Source: an uncultured Bacteroidales bacterium
Lineage (GTDB): Bacteria; Bacteroidota; Bacteroidia; Bacteroidales; Bacteroidaceae
Direction of reading: 5' to 3'
DNA: 64,000 bases
Assembly (NCBI GenBank): GCA_902760345.1
Contig: CACWFY010000015.1
Location: forward strand, 1-64,000
Shown: positions 9,959-18,027 of the stretch, one piece after another
Position numbering within the stretch: position 1 is the stretch's first letter
How the letters are laid out: every line of letters begins with the position of its first letter
Program-made: the position numbers and the translations under genes
The notes under the pieces: model-generated
What the model saw: the letters and a program-made list of their open reading frames with translations, nothing else
Database searches by the model: none
Told to the model about the DNA's origin: nothing

Positions 9959-9964
9959 CCAACA

Positions 9965-10188
9965 GAAACAGGGAGCCGTTTCGGTTCGATAGGGATACTC
10001 ATCAAATTAAACCCGAAAACCGAGTAGTCTTCTCTTGCCAATGGCGGGCCACACCAACTGCATCAGCAGCCAGCCGCAAGGCCGGTGGATTACAACGACG
10101 GAGAGCGCTCAAATCTTTTAACAAAGGAGTTTTCATCACATCATCGGGCGGCTACCCTTTTTTAATTACAAGTTAAGAAGTAAGAGTT
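9965..10188 (+). promoter_or_regulatory. Long structured 5' leader of riboflavin synthase, candidate riboregulator
   Basis: The leader can form several helices. GGGAGCCG (9971-9978) pairs with CGGCTACCC (10149-10157) with one bulged base, closing the whole leader, and is followed at once by six T (10158-10163). Inside, CGGTT (9982-9986) pairs with AACCG (10018-10022), GGG (9992-9994) with CCC (10012-10014), and ACTC (9997-10000) could pair with GAGT (10022-10025) as a pseudoknot. Two small hairpins follow: GCC-AAT-GGC (10037-10045) and GCC-GCAA-GGC (10073-10082, GNRA loop). I do not find the conserved blocks of the FMN, cobalamin, SAM or TPP riboswitches. A regulatory role is inferred from length, structure and the T-run. 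Confidence 0.5.
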
Positions 10189-10788
10189 ATGTTTTCAGGC
10201 ATCATCGAAGAGTTTGCTACCGTTGTAGCTATCCAGAAAGACCGTGACAATATTGATTTCACCCTGCGCTGCTCGTTTGTCGACGAACTGAGCATCGACC
10301 AGAGCGTAGCCCACAACGGCGTTTGCCTCACCGTGGTTCGCATAGAGAACGGCACCTACGTCGTGACGGCCATGAAGGAAACCCTCGACCGCACCAACCT
10401 CGGACTGCTGCAGGTAGGCGACAAGGTGAACGTCGAGCGCTCCATGCTGATGAACGGCCGGCTGGACGGACACATCGTGCAGGGCCACGTCGACGAGACG
10501 GCTCGCTGCATAGCGATGGAAGATGCCAACGGCTCGACCTACTTTACCTTCGAATACAAGGAAGACCGCGAGATGGCGCGCAACGGCTACTTCTGTGTCG
10601 ACAAGGGCTCCGTCACCGTCAATGGTGTCTCGCTGACCGTCTGCAACCCCACCCCCAACACCTTCCAGGTAGCCATCATCCCCTACACCATGGAGCACAC
10701 CAACTTCCAGGATATCCATGTAGGCACCGTCGTCAACCTTGAGTTCGATATCCTCGGCAAATATATCGCACGGCTGAGTCAGCTGTAA
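10189..10788 (+). CDS. ribE: Riboflavin synthase, alpha chain
   Basis: Converts two 6,7-dimethyl-8-ribityllumazine into riboflavin plus a pyrimidine, the last step of riboflavin synthesis. The 199-residue protein begins with the family hallmark MFSGIIEE and contains the two tandem lumazine-binding barrels, each with a SLTV-type motif (NGVCLTVV and NGVSLTVC) plus GHIVQGHVD. Length is usual for the family. The diagnostic N terminus fixes the start at 10189. It is transcribed alone behind the structured leader, and no other riboflavin gene lies in the window. Confidence 0.97.
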   Translation: MFSGIIEEFATVVAIQKDRDNIDFTLRCSFVDELSIDQSVAHNGVCLTVVRIENGTYVVTAMKETLDRTNLGLLQVGDKVNVERSMLMNGRLDGHIVQGHVDETARCIAMEDANGSTYFTFEYKEDREMARNGYFCVDKGSVTVNGVSLTVCNPTPNTFQVAIIPYTMEHTNFQDIHVGTVVNLEFDILGKYIARLSQL

Positions 10789-10848
10789 TCCTCAAGAAAG
10801 GACGACAACCGCTTTGCCATCTCATTGAGGGCCACAAAGCGATTAATG

Positions 10849-11256
10849 TGAACAAATTTGACAAAACACGCGCTGAGAATCGCGCGAAATCCAGCAAGCG
10901 CTCAGCGAGGTCAAATACGCGAAATATGAGGCATTATACGTAAGAGACTGATATGTAAGGGATTACAAATTTTAGCACATTCGGGCGTCCGAAAAGACTG
11001 TCCTTTTCACCTACAAATATCGACTAAAACACCTTTAAAAGCACGATTTTTGCACTATGAAAGTGGCGTTTTCACATCGTGAAGACGTAACTTTGAGGTC
11101 ATGAAAGTGGCACTTTGAGACCGTCGAAACGTAACTTCGTGGTCGTCGAAGCGTAACTTCGTGGTCGTCGAAGCGTAACTTCGCTTCTTATCTTCCTAGA
11201 TATACCCAAAAGCCAGACACAATTATCGGCACTTTTTCTTGACATTATAAAAGAAA
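10849..11256 (+). repeat. Dispersed repeat, copy A (~408 bp, non-coding)
   Basis: This block aligns end to end, in the same orientation, with 39533-39943. Shared landmarks in order include aaatttgacaaaacac, the ctgagaatcgcgcgaaatcc word, gcgaaatatgag, the 22-bp array, and tcggcactttttc-tgacattat at the end. The two copies differ at many positions but have nearly the same length. Copy A carries a perfect inverted repeat CGCTGAG (10871-10877)/CTCAGCG (10901-10907) that is eroded in copy B. It contains no plausible gene and lies between the convergent ribE and ppiD genes. There are no terminal inverted repeats or target duplications that I can see, so the mode of spread is unknown. Confidence 0.85.
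11060..11186 (+). repeat. Six-unit 22-bp tandem array inside repeat copy A
   Basis: Six units of the form GAAGCGTAACTTCGTGGTCGTC are spaced exactly 22 bp; the TT(T/C)G anchor recurs at 11070, 11092, 11114, 11136, 11158 and 11180. The last three units are almost identical, the first three diverged. Several units contain TAACTTTG or a near variant, which equals the Bacteroidota -7 consensus. Confidence 0.85.
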
Positions 11257-11290
11257 AGTGCCACCCTGACGCAAGTCAAGGTGGCGCTTT
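11251..11290. terminator. Bidirectional terminator between ribE and ppiD
   Basis: GCCACCCTGAC (11260-11270), a GCAA loop, and GTCAAGGTGGC (11275-11285) form an 11-pair stem with one mismatch. A T-rich tail follows on both strands (CTTTTAT at 11287-11293, and complement of 11251-11259 on the minus strand). It serves ppiD and probably also ribE. Confidence 0.85.
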
Positions 11291-11311
11291 TATGTTGTAA
11301 CCTATGCTGTT

Positions 11312-13456
11312 TTAGAAGAACAGGTAGCGGTTGTCGACGATACCAGCGTTCAGATAGAGCTCGTTCATGAAGCGGCTGGCGGCCTGCTGGGCCATCTGCT
11401 GCAACTGCTGAGCTTGCTGCTTGGCGTCGAACTTCACGCCCTCGCGCTGCTTCTTCGAGAGTACCTGGAAGAGGTATGCACCACCATTACCCTTGACGAC
11501 GGCAGGGCTGAACTGACCCTGCTTGACAGCGGCTACAGCACCACTCAGGGCGGGCTCGCTGGCACCTGCGGCCTGTACGAAGACAGGAGCAGAGAAGGTG
11601 ATCTGGCGAACGCTGTCGACAGCGGCACCCTTGGCCTTGGCGTCGGCAATGCTCTTCACGCCTGCCAGCTTCTCAGCAGCCTTGTCGAACTTCTTGTCGC
11701 GGATGACCTCAGTCTTCAACTGGTCCTTCACCTCGTCCTGTGAACGATAGCCCACGGGGTGAACCTTGGTGAGGGCGAGCACGAGCAGGTGGTCGTTGTT
11801 GCCACACTCATAGAGGGGCGACACGTCGCCAGCCTTGGCGTCGAAAATCCACTTCATAGCCTCGCGGGTAGAACGCAGACCTACGACGTTGTGCTCAGAG
11901 TTGTACATATCGGTACGCTCCTTGACAGTATAGCCGAACTTCTGGGCGTTCTTCTCCAGACCCTCCAGCGTCTTGTTCTCGCTGACGTACTGGCTGAAGT
12001 TGTTGTATGCTTTAGAATAGGTGTCCTTCGAGAAGTCGATAGAGTGCTTCACAACAGCTACGTCGTACTTGTCGACGAAGTGCTTGCGGTCAGTCACCTG
12101 CAGCACAATGTTGGCTGTGGTAAACTGGAGGTTCTTGACCTCACCAGCAGGCAGCGTAACAATGTTATTAATATACTCCTTGGTGTCGGCGTCGATGCTC
12201 TGTGAACGCTCGTACATCGACGAGGTCATCCACTGCTTAGCACCAGTCTGGTTGTACTTCTTGGCCAAAGCCTCGAAGTCGGCACCAGCCTTCAGAGCGG
12301 TATAGATGCTATCGGCACGCTTTGCAGCCTCTTCGGCAGTCTCAGCGCTAACCTGAATCTGACGATACTCGACAGAGTCGGGCTGCTGTACCTTATTGAC
12401 CAGCTTCACCACGTTCAGTGTGTTGTCGTAAGCAGTCTCAAAGGGAGCGCTCACCTGACCCACCTGCATCGAGTCCACCTTAGCGGCGATATCGTTGGGC
12501 AGAGCGGTACGCTGTACGGCCAGACCAGTATAGGCCAACTGTGACTGAGCCTTACGAACGGTCTCGGCAATAGCGCTACCGTCGGCCAGCTTCTGCTGAG
12601 CGTCCTTCATGCTCTTCATCAACTCGTCGCGGTCGGCCTTGCTGGCTACCACCTGGAAGTCGACATACTTGATGTCGCGGCTCTCGAAATACTGCTTGAA
12701 CTGCTCTTTCAACTCGCCGTACTTGGCCTTGAGGTCGGCGTCGCTCACCTCTACATCGTCGTCCTTGATGGTGTTGTAGGCAACGGTAGCGAGCATGATG
12801 TCGCTCTCCTCGTTCTGACCCTCAAACGCCATCTTAGCTGATACAGGGTTCGAGAACAGGCACTGTGACAGCAGGCTCTGATACTTCTGAGCGAGCATCT
12901 GCTGACGGATATTCTTCTCCATGAACTTCCAGTAGTTGTAGATGCGGGTGTACTGCTCAGCCATCTGTGCGTTGCCGCCAGTCTCCTGCATCTTCTTATA
13001 GTCAGCCAGGAACTTGGTCAGCTGGCTGACGTCGAAGCGACCCGTCTGCTGATTGACGAACGGGGTCTGCATGAGCATGGGGTTCGTACCGGTCTTCAGC
13101 ACGGTCTGCAGTTCCTCGTCGGTGACTGTCAGACCCAGCTTGCCAGCCTCGGTCTCGATGATGGTGCTGTTGACAAACTGCTGCCATACCTGGTCCTTGA
13201 CCTGGTTGAGCTCCTCTTCAGAGAGGTTGTCGCGACCCTGCGTCATCTTGATGACCTCCTGATACTCGTCGACGAGTGACTGGAAGTCCTGAACTGAAAT
13301 TTTCTTACCTAACACTTCGCCTACTTGCTGACGGCGCTCGTTGCCAGTAGCCTCGCACGAACGGAACATCTCTTCGGCAATGAATGCAAAGAGGGCCAGA
13401 CCGATTACTGTAGCGAGTACTGGTCCCCAGCTTCTGATTTTTCCAATTGCTGCCAT
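11312..13456 (-). CDS. ppiD: PpiD-like periplasmic folding factor (SurA_N/peptidyl-prolyl isomerase family)
   Basis: A 714-residue membrane-anchored chaperone. A short N-terminal tail and one membrane helix (about residues 10-28, VLATVIGLALFAFIAEEMF) are followed by a SurA_N-type helical chaperone domain (IETEAGKLGLTVTDEELQ). Parvulin-like segments occur around YRQIQVSAETAEEAAKRADS and GDVSPLYECGNNDHLLVLAL. By family it helps outer-membrane and secreted proteins fold after leaving the SecYEG translocon. Whether the parvulin domain is an active isomerase cannot be judged by eye. Its own -7 box lies at 13515-13522. The upstream CNNM/LptC genes end 110 bases away and are probably a separate unit. 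Confidence 0.88.
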   Translation of the reverse strand: MAAIGKIRSWGPVLATVIGLALFAFIAEEMFRSCEATGNERRQQVGEVLGKKISVQDFQSLVDEYQEVIKMTQGRDNLSEEELNQVKDQVWQQFVNSTIIETEAGKLGLTVTDEELQTVLKTGTNPMLMQTPFVNQQTGRFDVSQLTKFLADYKKMQETGGNAQMAEQYTRIYNYWKFMEKNIRQQMLAQKYQSLLSQCLFSNPVSAKMAFEGQNEESDIMLATVAYNTIKDDDVEVSDADLKAKYGELKEQFKQYFESRDIKYVDFQVVASKADRDELMKSMKDAQQKLADGSAIAETVRKAQSQLAYTGLAVQRTALPNDIAAKVDSMQVGQVSAPFETAYDNTLNVVKLVNKVQQPDSVEYRQIQVSAETAEEAAKRADSIYTALKAGADFEALAKKYNQTGAKQWMTSSMYERSQSIDADTKEYINNIVTLPAGEVKNLQFTTANIVLQVTDRKHFVDKYDVAVVKHSIDFSKDTYSKAYNNFSQYVSENKTLEGLEKNAQKFGYTVKERTDMYNSEHNVVGLRSTREAMKWIFDAKAGDVSPLYECGNNDHLLVLALTKVHPVGYRSQDEVKDQLKTEVIRDKKFDKAAEKLAGVKSIADAKAKGAAVDSVRQITFSAPVFVQAAGASEPALSGAVAAVKQGQFSPAVVKGNGGAYLFQVLSKKQREGVKFDAKQQAQQLQQMAQQAASRFMNELYLNAGIVDNRYLFF

Positions 13457-13514
13457 TTGTTGTTTTTAATTATTATTTTTTTTATTTTGTTTCTGGTTTT
13501 TGCAATTCAGCCTG

Positions 13515-13522
13515 CAAAGTTA
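13515..13522 (-). promoter_or_regulatory. -7 box for ppiD
   Basis: Complement reads TAACTTTG, giving a leader of about 50 bases. No clear -33 element. Confidence 0.6.
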
Positions 13523-13566
13523 CTAAATTCCGATTAAAATACGGCATCTTTTTCAGAAAAAATGCC

Positions 13567-14826
13567 CTATTCACATACTTTAAGTCTTACAAGCTCGATT
13601 TTGGTCTGTGTATTCTTGATGATTTTGAACTCGAAACGGCCGATTGTTATCACTTCGTTCAGCTTGGGGAACGACTGATATTCGTGCAGAATCAGTCCGC
13701 CAACGGTCATGTATTCGTCGCTTTCAGGCAGGTCGAGGTCAAACATCTCGTTGACTTTCTCAATCTCCAGGCGGGCAGACAGCATGTAGGCACCGTCAGA
13801 CAACTGCTTGGCAACGTACTTCGTATTGTCGTGCTCGTCCTCAATCTCGCCAAAAATCTCCTCGACGATATCCTCTAACGACACAATGCCGCTGGTGCCA
13901 CCAAACTCGTCGACCACCACGCCCAGCGACTTCTTCTGCTGCAGGAAGATCTGCATCAGCTTGCGTGCGGCCATCGTCTCAGGAACATACGGCATCTGCT
14001 GGATGTGTTCGGAGATATTCTCCACCTGCTTGAACATCTCTGACGAGTGGATATAGCCGATGATGTGGTCGATATCCTCGCGGTAGACGATAATCTTCGA
14101 GTGTCCGCTCTCGATAAACTTGTACTTCAGCTCTTCGATGGTGCATTCGTCAATGTCGATAGCCTCAATCTCCGTTCGCGGCACCATACAGTCGCGCACC
14201 TTTGTATCGGCAAAGTCCAGCGCGTTATGGAAGATTTTCACCTCTTCCTCTATCTCGTCGTCGTCCTTGGCATTGTCGATGCTTGACTGCACCAGATAGT
14301 CGAGGTCGACCTTCGTAAACTCCTTGTCGTCGCTGACCTTCGGCACCTTTACGCCGACGAGACGTAACAGCCCGCGCGACAACAGTGTGGCAAAACGCGA
14401 GATGGGATAGAGCACCACATAGAACAGATAGGCCAACGGTGCAAAGATGGTCAACATGGTGTTGGGATTCGACTTGAAGATAGTCTTGGGCAGAAACTCG
14501 CCCGCAAACAGCACCACAACGGTAGACAGCAGCGTATCAGCCATTACACGGCCACCATCACTGAGCTGATAGAACAGCGTGGCGTCAAAGATTTGTGCAA
14601 ACAGGATGCCGTAGACAACCAGCGAGATATTGTTGCCCACGAGCATGGTCGACACAAAAGTGTTGGGATGGCGATAGAACAGGGCTATAGCACGCTGCGA
14701 GAGTCCGTCTTTCTCACGGTCCATCTCAGCGCGCAGGCGGTTGCTCGACACAAAGGCAATCTCCATACCCGAGAAGAATGCCGAGAACACCATCGTGATA
14801 ATCAGTCCTATAATAAGATTCGTCAT
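13567..14826 (-). CDS. CNNM/CorC-type transporter-associated protein (DUF21, CBS pair, CorC_HlyC)
   Basis: A 419-residue inner-membrane protein of the family often labelled hemolysin or CorC; GldE belongs to it. The N-terminal DUF21 domain (residues about 1-180) holds several membrane helices and the FFSGMEIAFVSSN motif. Two CBS repeats follow (MVPRTEIEAIDID and the PYVPETMAARKLMQIF/VVVDEFGGTSGIV part), then a CorC_HlyC domain at the C terminus. Related proteins act in Mg2+ or other cation efflux; the hemolysin name is historical. It overlaps nothing but lies 3 bases after lptC and is likely cotranscribed with lptC and the barrel gene. Confidence 0.88.
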   Translation of the reverse strand: MTNLIIGLIITMVFSAFFSGMEIAFVSSNRLRAEMDREKDGLSQRAIALFYRHPNTFVSTMLVGNNISLVVYGILFAQIFDATLFYQLSDGGRVMADTLLSTVVVLFAGEFLPKTIFKSNPNTMLTIFAPLAYLFYVVLYPISRFATLLSRGLLRLVGVKVPKVSDDKEFTKVDLDYLVQSSIDNAKDDDEIEEEVKIFHNALDFADTKVRDCMVPRTEIEAIDIDECTIEELKYKFIESGHSKIIVYREDIDHIIGYIHSSEMFKQVENISEHIQQMPYVPETMAARKLMQIFLQQKKSLGVVVDEFGGTSGIVSLEDIVEEIFGEIEDEHDNTKYVAKQLSDGAYMLSARLEIEKVNEMFDLDLPESDEYMTVGGLILHEYQSFPKLNEVITIGRFEFKIIKNTQTKIELVRLKVCE

Positions 14827-14829
14827 AGG

Positions 14830-15510
14830 TTAATAGTTTGGTTTCGTAGTGGCCTTATGGCGTGTAGCAGCCTGGCGCACAGGTGCTTTGGGCATGGTAT
14901 CGGCAGGTGCTGGCGACTGACTGGCAGCGGCAGGCTGCTGGTTGTCAGACGATTCCTGACTCTCCATATCCTCCGACTCAAACGAGCCGACGCTGTTGGT
15001 CACCTCGTAGTGGGTCATGTGCTCGTCACTACGGAAGTAGGTACCCTCGAGTGTTCGCTCGGGCGTGACCACCTTCGAGAATTTGTGGGAATAGAATTCG
15101 TGCCTGATGCCGTCCCAGAAGAGCTCCTCACTACGGAAGATCAGTCCGTTGACATTGCGGATATATACCCTACCCCGCAGTTCCCACAGCTTCTGCTGGT
15201 CGTAATACCACGCGCTGTCGGCCTGAATATAGCCCTCGATGTTGAAGGCTTTGTCGAACTGTTCCATGAAGATGCCCTTCTCGAAAATCCAGCGTGAGGG
15301 AGTCTTCACCGTATTGACTTCCCAGCGCTCTGTCACAATGCGGTATTTGATGACGCCAGAGTCGGAAATCAGCGTGTTGACACCGTAGCTCACCATCATC
15401 GACGCAGAGTCGCGGTCGTTGACGGCTGGAGCCGTATGGCTGACGGCCTCGTTGCAAGCAGCGAAGCCAATAAGTAGCGAAAGGAATGAAAGAAATGAAA
15501 GAAATTTCAT
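14830..15510 (-). CDS. lptC: LPS export ABC transporter periplasmic protein LptC (lipoprotein form)
   Basis: A 226-residue protein with a lipoprotein signal (lipobox GFAAC, Cys about 19). The LptC jelly-roll region includes SDSGVIKYRIVTERWEV, FEKGIFMEQFD and LWELRGRVYIRNVNG, as in LptC/YrbK. In the known pathway it hands lipopolysaccharide from LptBFG to LptA across the periplasm. Its start shares one base with the stop of the barrel gene (TAATG), showing tight coupling. The C-terminal 40 residues are Ser/Ala/Pro-rich and probably disordered. Confidence 0.88.
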   Translation of the reverse strand: MKFLSFLSFLSLLIGFAACNEAVSHTAPAVNDRDSASMMVSYGVNTLISDSGVIKYRIVTERWEVNTVKTPSRWIFEKGIFMEQFDKAFNIEGYIQADSAWYYDQQKLWELRGRVYIRNVNGLIFRSEELFWDGIRHEFYSHKFSKVVTPERTLEGTYFRSDEHMTHYEVTNSVGSFESEDMESQESSDNQQPAAASQSPAPADTMPKAPVRQAATRHKATTKPNY

Positions 15511-16787
15511 TAGTCAACTTTCCATTTGGCAAACCAGCGCTCGTTGAACGTCAGGCCGATATTGATGCGGAACGAGTCTTCCGTCAGGAAACTCTTGGAC
15601 GAAGAACGCACCCACTGACCGCTGATGTTCAGCGAAGAACGGGAAATGGGAACGGCAAAGCCGGCACTTACCGAAAACTCTTTAGGACCGTCCTGACCCA
15701 TTATTTTATAATAAGGTGTGGCATACGACACACCAAAGCGGTAGTGCATCACCTGATACAGCTTGCGACCCATTGGATTGGGCTGCCAGTCGACACCACC
15801 CGTCACCTTGTGGCGGTCCTGATAATAGCCGCCCGTCATAGTATAGGTACCTGCTTGGGCATTGAAGGCAGGATAGTCCAAGGCACTCCAGCGCTGATAG
15901 GTGTAGTCCAAGCCAGCCATCAGGCTGCGCTTATGAAGCACCGTACCACCAAAGCCCACCGTAGTAGGCAATGCGAAGGCATCAGGCACCGTAATGGTCG
16001 TCGTGGTCGTCGTACCCGTCATGCTGTTAGCGTTGATGACCTGCAGGTCAGCTCCAGCACCTAATTTGTGGCCGATTCCTGCCGTGAGACCAAGGGTCAG
16101 CACGTCGTTCTTGTTTAAGTCTGTCTGCCATTGCAGTCCCAGGTCAATCTTATAGCTGCTCACCGAGGTCGAATAGTTTCTCGTCATCGTGTTCACATAG
16201 GAATCGCTGGGAGTCGTCACCACCGTTTTGTCGTAACGTCCCCAGAAATAAGAGAGGTTGGCACCAACGGAAAAGCCTTTGGCAAACTGCCAGCCAGCGC
16301 CAAGAAACAGCTGCGACAGACCGCCACTACCCTCGTGAACCTCCGTGCTGGTCATAGACTGGCTATTGCCCACGGCCTCTGTTCGCTTGTAGTTGTAGCC
16401 AATATTCGAGTAGGGAACCACACCCACAGCCAAGCCTACATGACGCATCAAACGGAATGACGCTACGGCATAGTCGAAAGTGCCCGTATTGGCATTGACC
16501 TTCTTGCTGCCTTCTGTGAAATGGGTATATTGCCCTGACACGCCCATATCTATCAACATGGTCAAAGAGTCTACTGCCGAATAAGAAGCCGGATTCTGCA
16601 TATTCACGGCATGACTATTGCGCAGACCATACGCCAAACCACCCATACCACGGTTGAAACTCAATGACTGTTCTGACAAAGTACCCAGTCCATATTGGCT
16701 ATAGGGTGACAGCGTAGAGCTGACTTGGGCCATCGCTGACACCGTCAGGATACCAGTCAGGAGTGTTGCAAATATTCTTTTTTTCAT
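15510..16787 (-). CDS. Outer-membrane beta-barrel protein of unknown function
   Basis: A 425-residue protein with a clear signal peptide (ends VSAMAQ). Many alternating hydrophobic strands with aromatic ends and Gly/Tyr-rich turns (YSNIGYNYKRTEA, FSVGANLSYFWGRYD, RFGVSYATPYYK) indicate an outer-membrane barrel. The start motif LSPYSQYGLGTLSEQ and the GMGGLAYGLR stretch resemble FadL/PorV-like proteins of Bacteroidota. It is the first gene of a unit with lptC and the CNNM/CorC protein, so a link to envelope assembly is plausible but not shown. Own promoter at 16820-16827. Confidence 0.75.
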   Translation of the reverse strand: MKKRIFATLLTGILTVSAMAQVSSTLSPYSQYGLGTLSEQSLSFNRGMGGLAYGLRNSHAVNMQNPASYSAVDSLTMLIDMGVSGQYTHFTEGSKKVNANTGTFDYAVASFRLMRHVGLAVGVVPYSNIGYNYKRTEAVGNSQSMTSTEVHEGSGGLSQLFLGAGWQFAKGFSVGANLSYFWGRYDKTVVTTPSDSYVNTMTRNYSTSVSSYKIDLGLQWQTDLNKNDVLTLGLTAGIGHKLGAGADLQVINANSMTGTTTTTTITVPDAFALPTTVGFGGTVLHKRSLMAGLDYTYQRWSALDYPAFNAQAGTYTMTGGYYQDRHKVTGGVDWQPNPMGRKLYQVMHYRFGVSYATPYYKIMGQDGPKEFSVSAGFAVPISRSSLNISGQWVRSSSKSFLTEDSFRINIGLTFNERWFAKWKVD

Positions 16788-16819
16788 TGATCACTTGATT
16801 TCAATTCGATTTCGGGTTG

Positions 16820-16827
16820 CAAAATTA
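16820..16827 (-). promoter_or_regulatory. -7 box for the barrel-lptC-CNNM unit
   Basis: Complement reads TAATTTTG, 33 bases before the ATG at 16787. A TTTCG-like -33 (complement of 16839-16843) is weak. Confidence 0.55.
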
Positions 16828-16872
16828 TTGAAAAAAAACGAAATAAAAGCACGATAAGTGGAAAATATAGGT

Positions 16873-16880
16873 TAATTTTG
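16873..16880 (+). promoter_or_regulatory. -7 box abutting the DUF4105 gene
   Basis: TAATTTTG is a full TAnnTTTG, but it ends only 4 bases before the GTG start at 16885. Transcription would begin at about the start codon, so the mRNA would be nearly leaderless. Confidence 0.5.
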
Positions 16881-16884
16881 CATC

Positions 16885-18027
16885 GTGAAACATTTAAAAA
16901 CCATTTTTTATGCTCTGAGAGGGGGCGTTGGCGCGCAGGACATGGACTCTGTAGAAATCTGTCTGCTCACTTGTCAGCCGCACGACGAGGTGTACAGCCT
17001 CTACGGACATACCGCCATTCGCTATCACGACCTGCGCAAGGGAGGCATTGACGCAGCCTTCAATTATGGCGTATTCAATTTCCATGCGCCTTACTTTGCC
17101 CTTCGCTTTGTCTTCGGACTGACCGACTATGAGCTGGGCGTTTTCCCCTATGCGGCCTTCGAAAAAGAATACCGATATTTTGGCAGCATGGTCACCGAAC
17201 AGGTGCTGAACCTGAGCAATGAGGAGAAGCTGAAACTACGGTTGGCATTGGCCGAAAATTTGTTACCCGGCAATGCCATTTACCGCTATAATTACTTCTA
17301 CAACAACTGCACCACCAAGGCGCGCGACATCATCGAGCAATGCATCAACGGAAGAGTGGAATACGCTGGGCGTAAGGAATATACACCAACGTTTCGAGAG
17401 ATGGTTCACGAGATGACGCGCCAGAATCCCTGGTCACGCTGGGGCAACGATTTGCTGTTGGGCATTGGTGCCGATCAAGCCACCACGCTCCGTCTGCAGG
17501 AGTTCCTGCCCAACAACCTGATGCACGACTTCGACCGCGCCCAAATCCGTGAGAACGGACAATATCGCCCGTTGGTCAAGGAGCGCCGCATAGCAGTTCC
17601 TGCAGGAGTGCAAATACGACAGGATGGCTTCCCGTTGACACCTTTACAATGCAGCATCATCCTCATGGCCATTGGACTGGTTCTCTTCATCTTCCAGTGG
17701 CGACTGCGCCAGGTCTTCCTCGTGTGGGAAGTGCTCTTGATGACGGCCAGCGGCATCATCGGCATTGTTCTGTTTCTGATGCTGTTCTCGCAACACCCCA
17801 CGGTGAGGGTGAATTTTCAGATTCTATTCTTCAACCCTATTCATCTGGTGTTCCTATGGTCCGTCATCAAAGGCCGCGCCAGACGCTATTGGGGAATCAT
17901 TATTGCACTAACCATCTTCTTCCTGATAGGCAACCTGTTTCAGACCTATGCCGAAGGCATTCAGAGTTTGGCACTATGTTTGCTGCTACAGGCAGTATGC
18001 CACACGAACAGAATACGTAAAGCATGA
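16885..18027 (+). CDS. DUF4105 family envelope protein with C-terminal membrane segments
   Basis: A 380-residue protein of the DUF4105 (Lnb N-terminal-like) family, recognised from EICLLTCQPHDEVYSLYGHTAIRY, NYGVFNFHAPYF and the NNCTTKARDIIE motif with its conserved Asn-Cys-Thr. The C-terminal third has about four membrane helices (from LTPLQCSIILMAIG onward). The N terminus is odd. It starts with GTG directly at the -7 box, and the expected signal-peptide core is interrupted by Arg-Gly-Gly (FYALRGGVGAQ). A small deletion may have damaged the export signal. The function of DUF4105 is not established. The next gene overlaps by 4 bases. Confidence 0.8.
   Translation: MKHLKTIFYALRGGVGAQDMDSVEICLLTCQPHDEVYSLYGHTAIRYHDLRKGGIDAAFNYGVFNFHAPYFALRFVFGLTDYELGVFPYAAFEKEYRYFGSMVTEQVLNLSNEEKLKLRLALAENLLPGNAIYRYNYFYNNCTTKARDIIEQCINGRVEYAGRKEYTPTFREMVHEMTRQNPWSRWGNDLLLGIGADQATTLRLQEFLPNNLMHDFDRAQIRENGQYRPLVKERRIAVPAGVQIRQDGFPLTPLQCSIILMAIGLVLFIFQWRLRQVFLVWEVLLMTASGIIGIVLFLMLFSQHPTVRVNFQILFFNPIHLVFLWSVIKGRARRYWGIIIALTIFFLIGNLFQTYAEGIQSLALCLLLQAVCHTNRIRKA

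Noticed and set aside
9925-10176. An 83-codon frame overlapping the ribE leader
   Set aside because: It starts on the stop codon of the propeller gene, spans the ribE promoter, and encodes a low-complexity peptide with no family likeness.
9965-10188. FMN (RFN) or cobalamin riboswitch
   Set aside because: The conserved blocks I know (for RFN the GGCGGT and AGTCTGGATG words, for cobalamin GCCACTG) are not found, so I report only an unclassified structured leader.
10796-10848. Possible hairpin CGCTTTG/CAAAGCG after ribE
   Set aside because: The 7-bp stem has a long loop and no T-run, so it is not a convincing terminator; the strong hairpin at 11260-11285 serves better.
11060-11186. CRISPR array
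   Set aside because: Units are directly contiguous with a 22-bp period equal to the unit length; there are no unique spacers and no cas genes.
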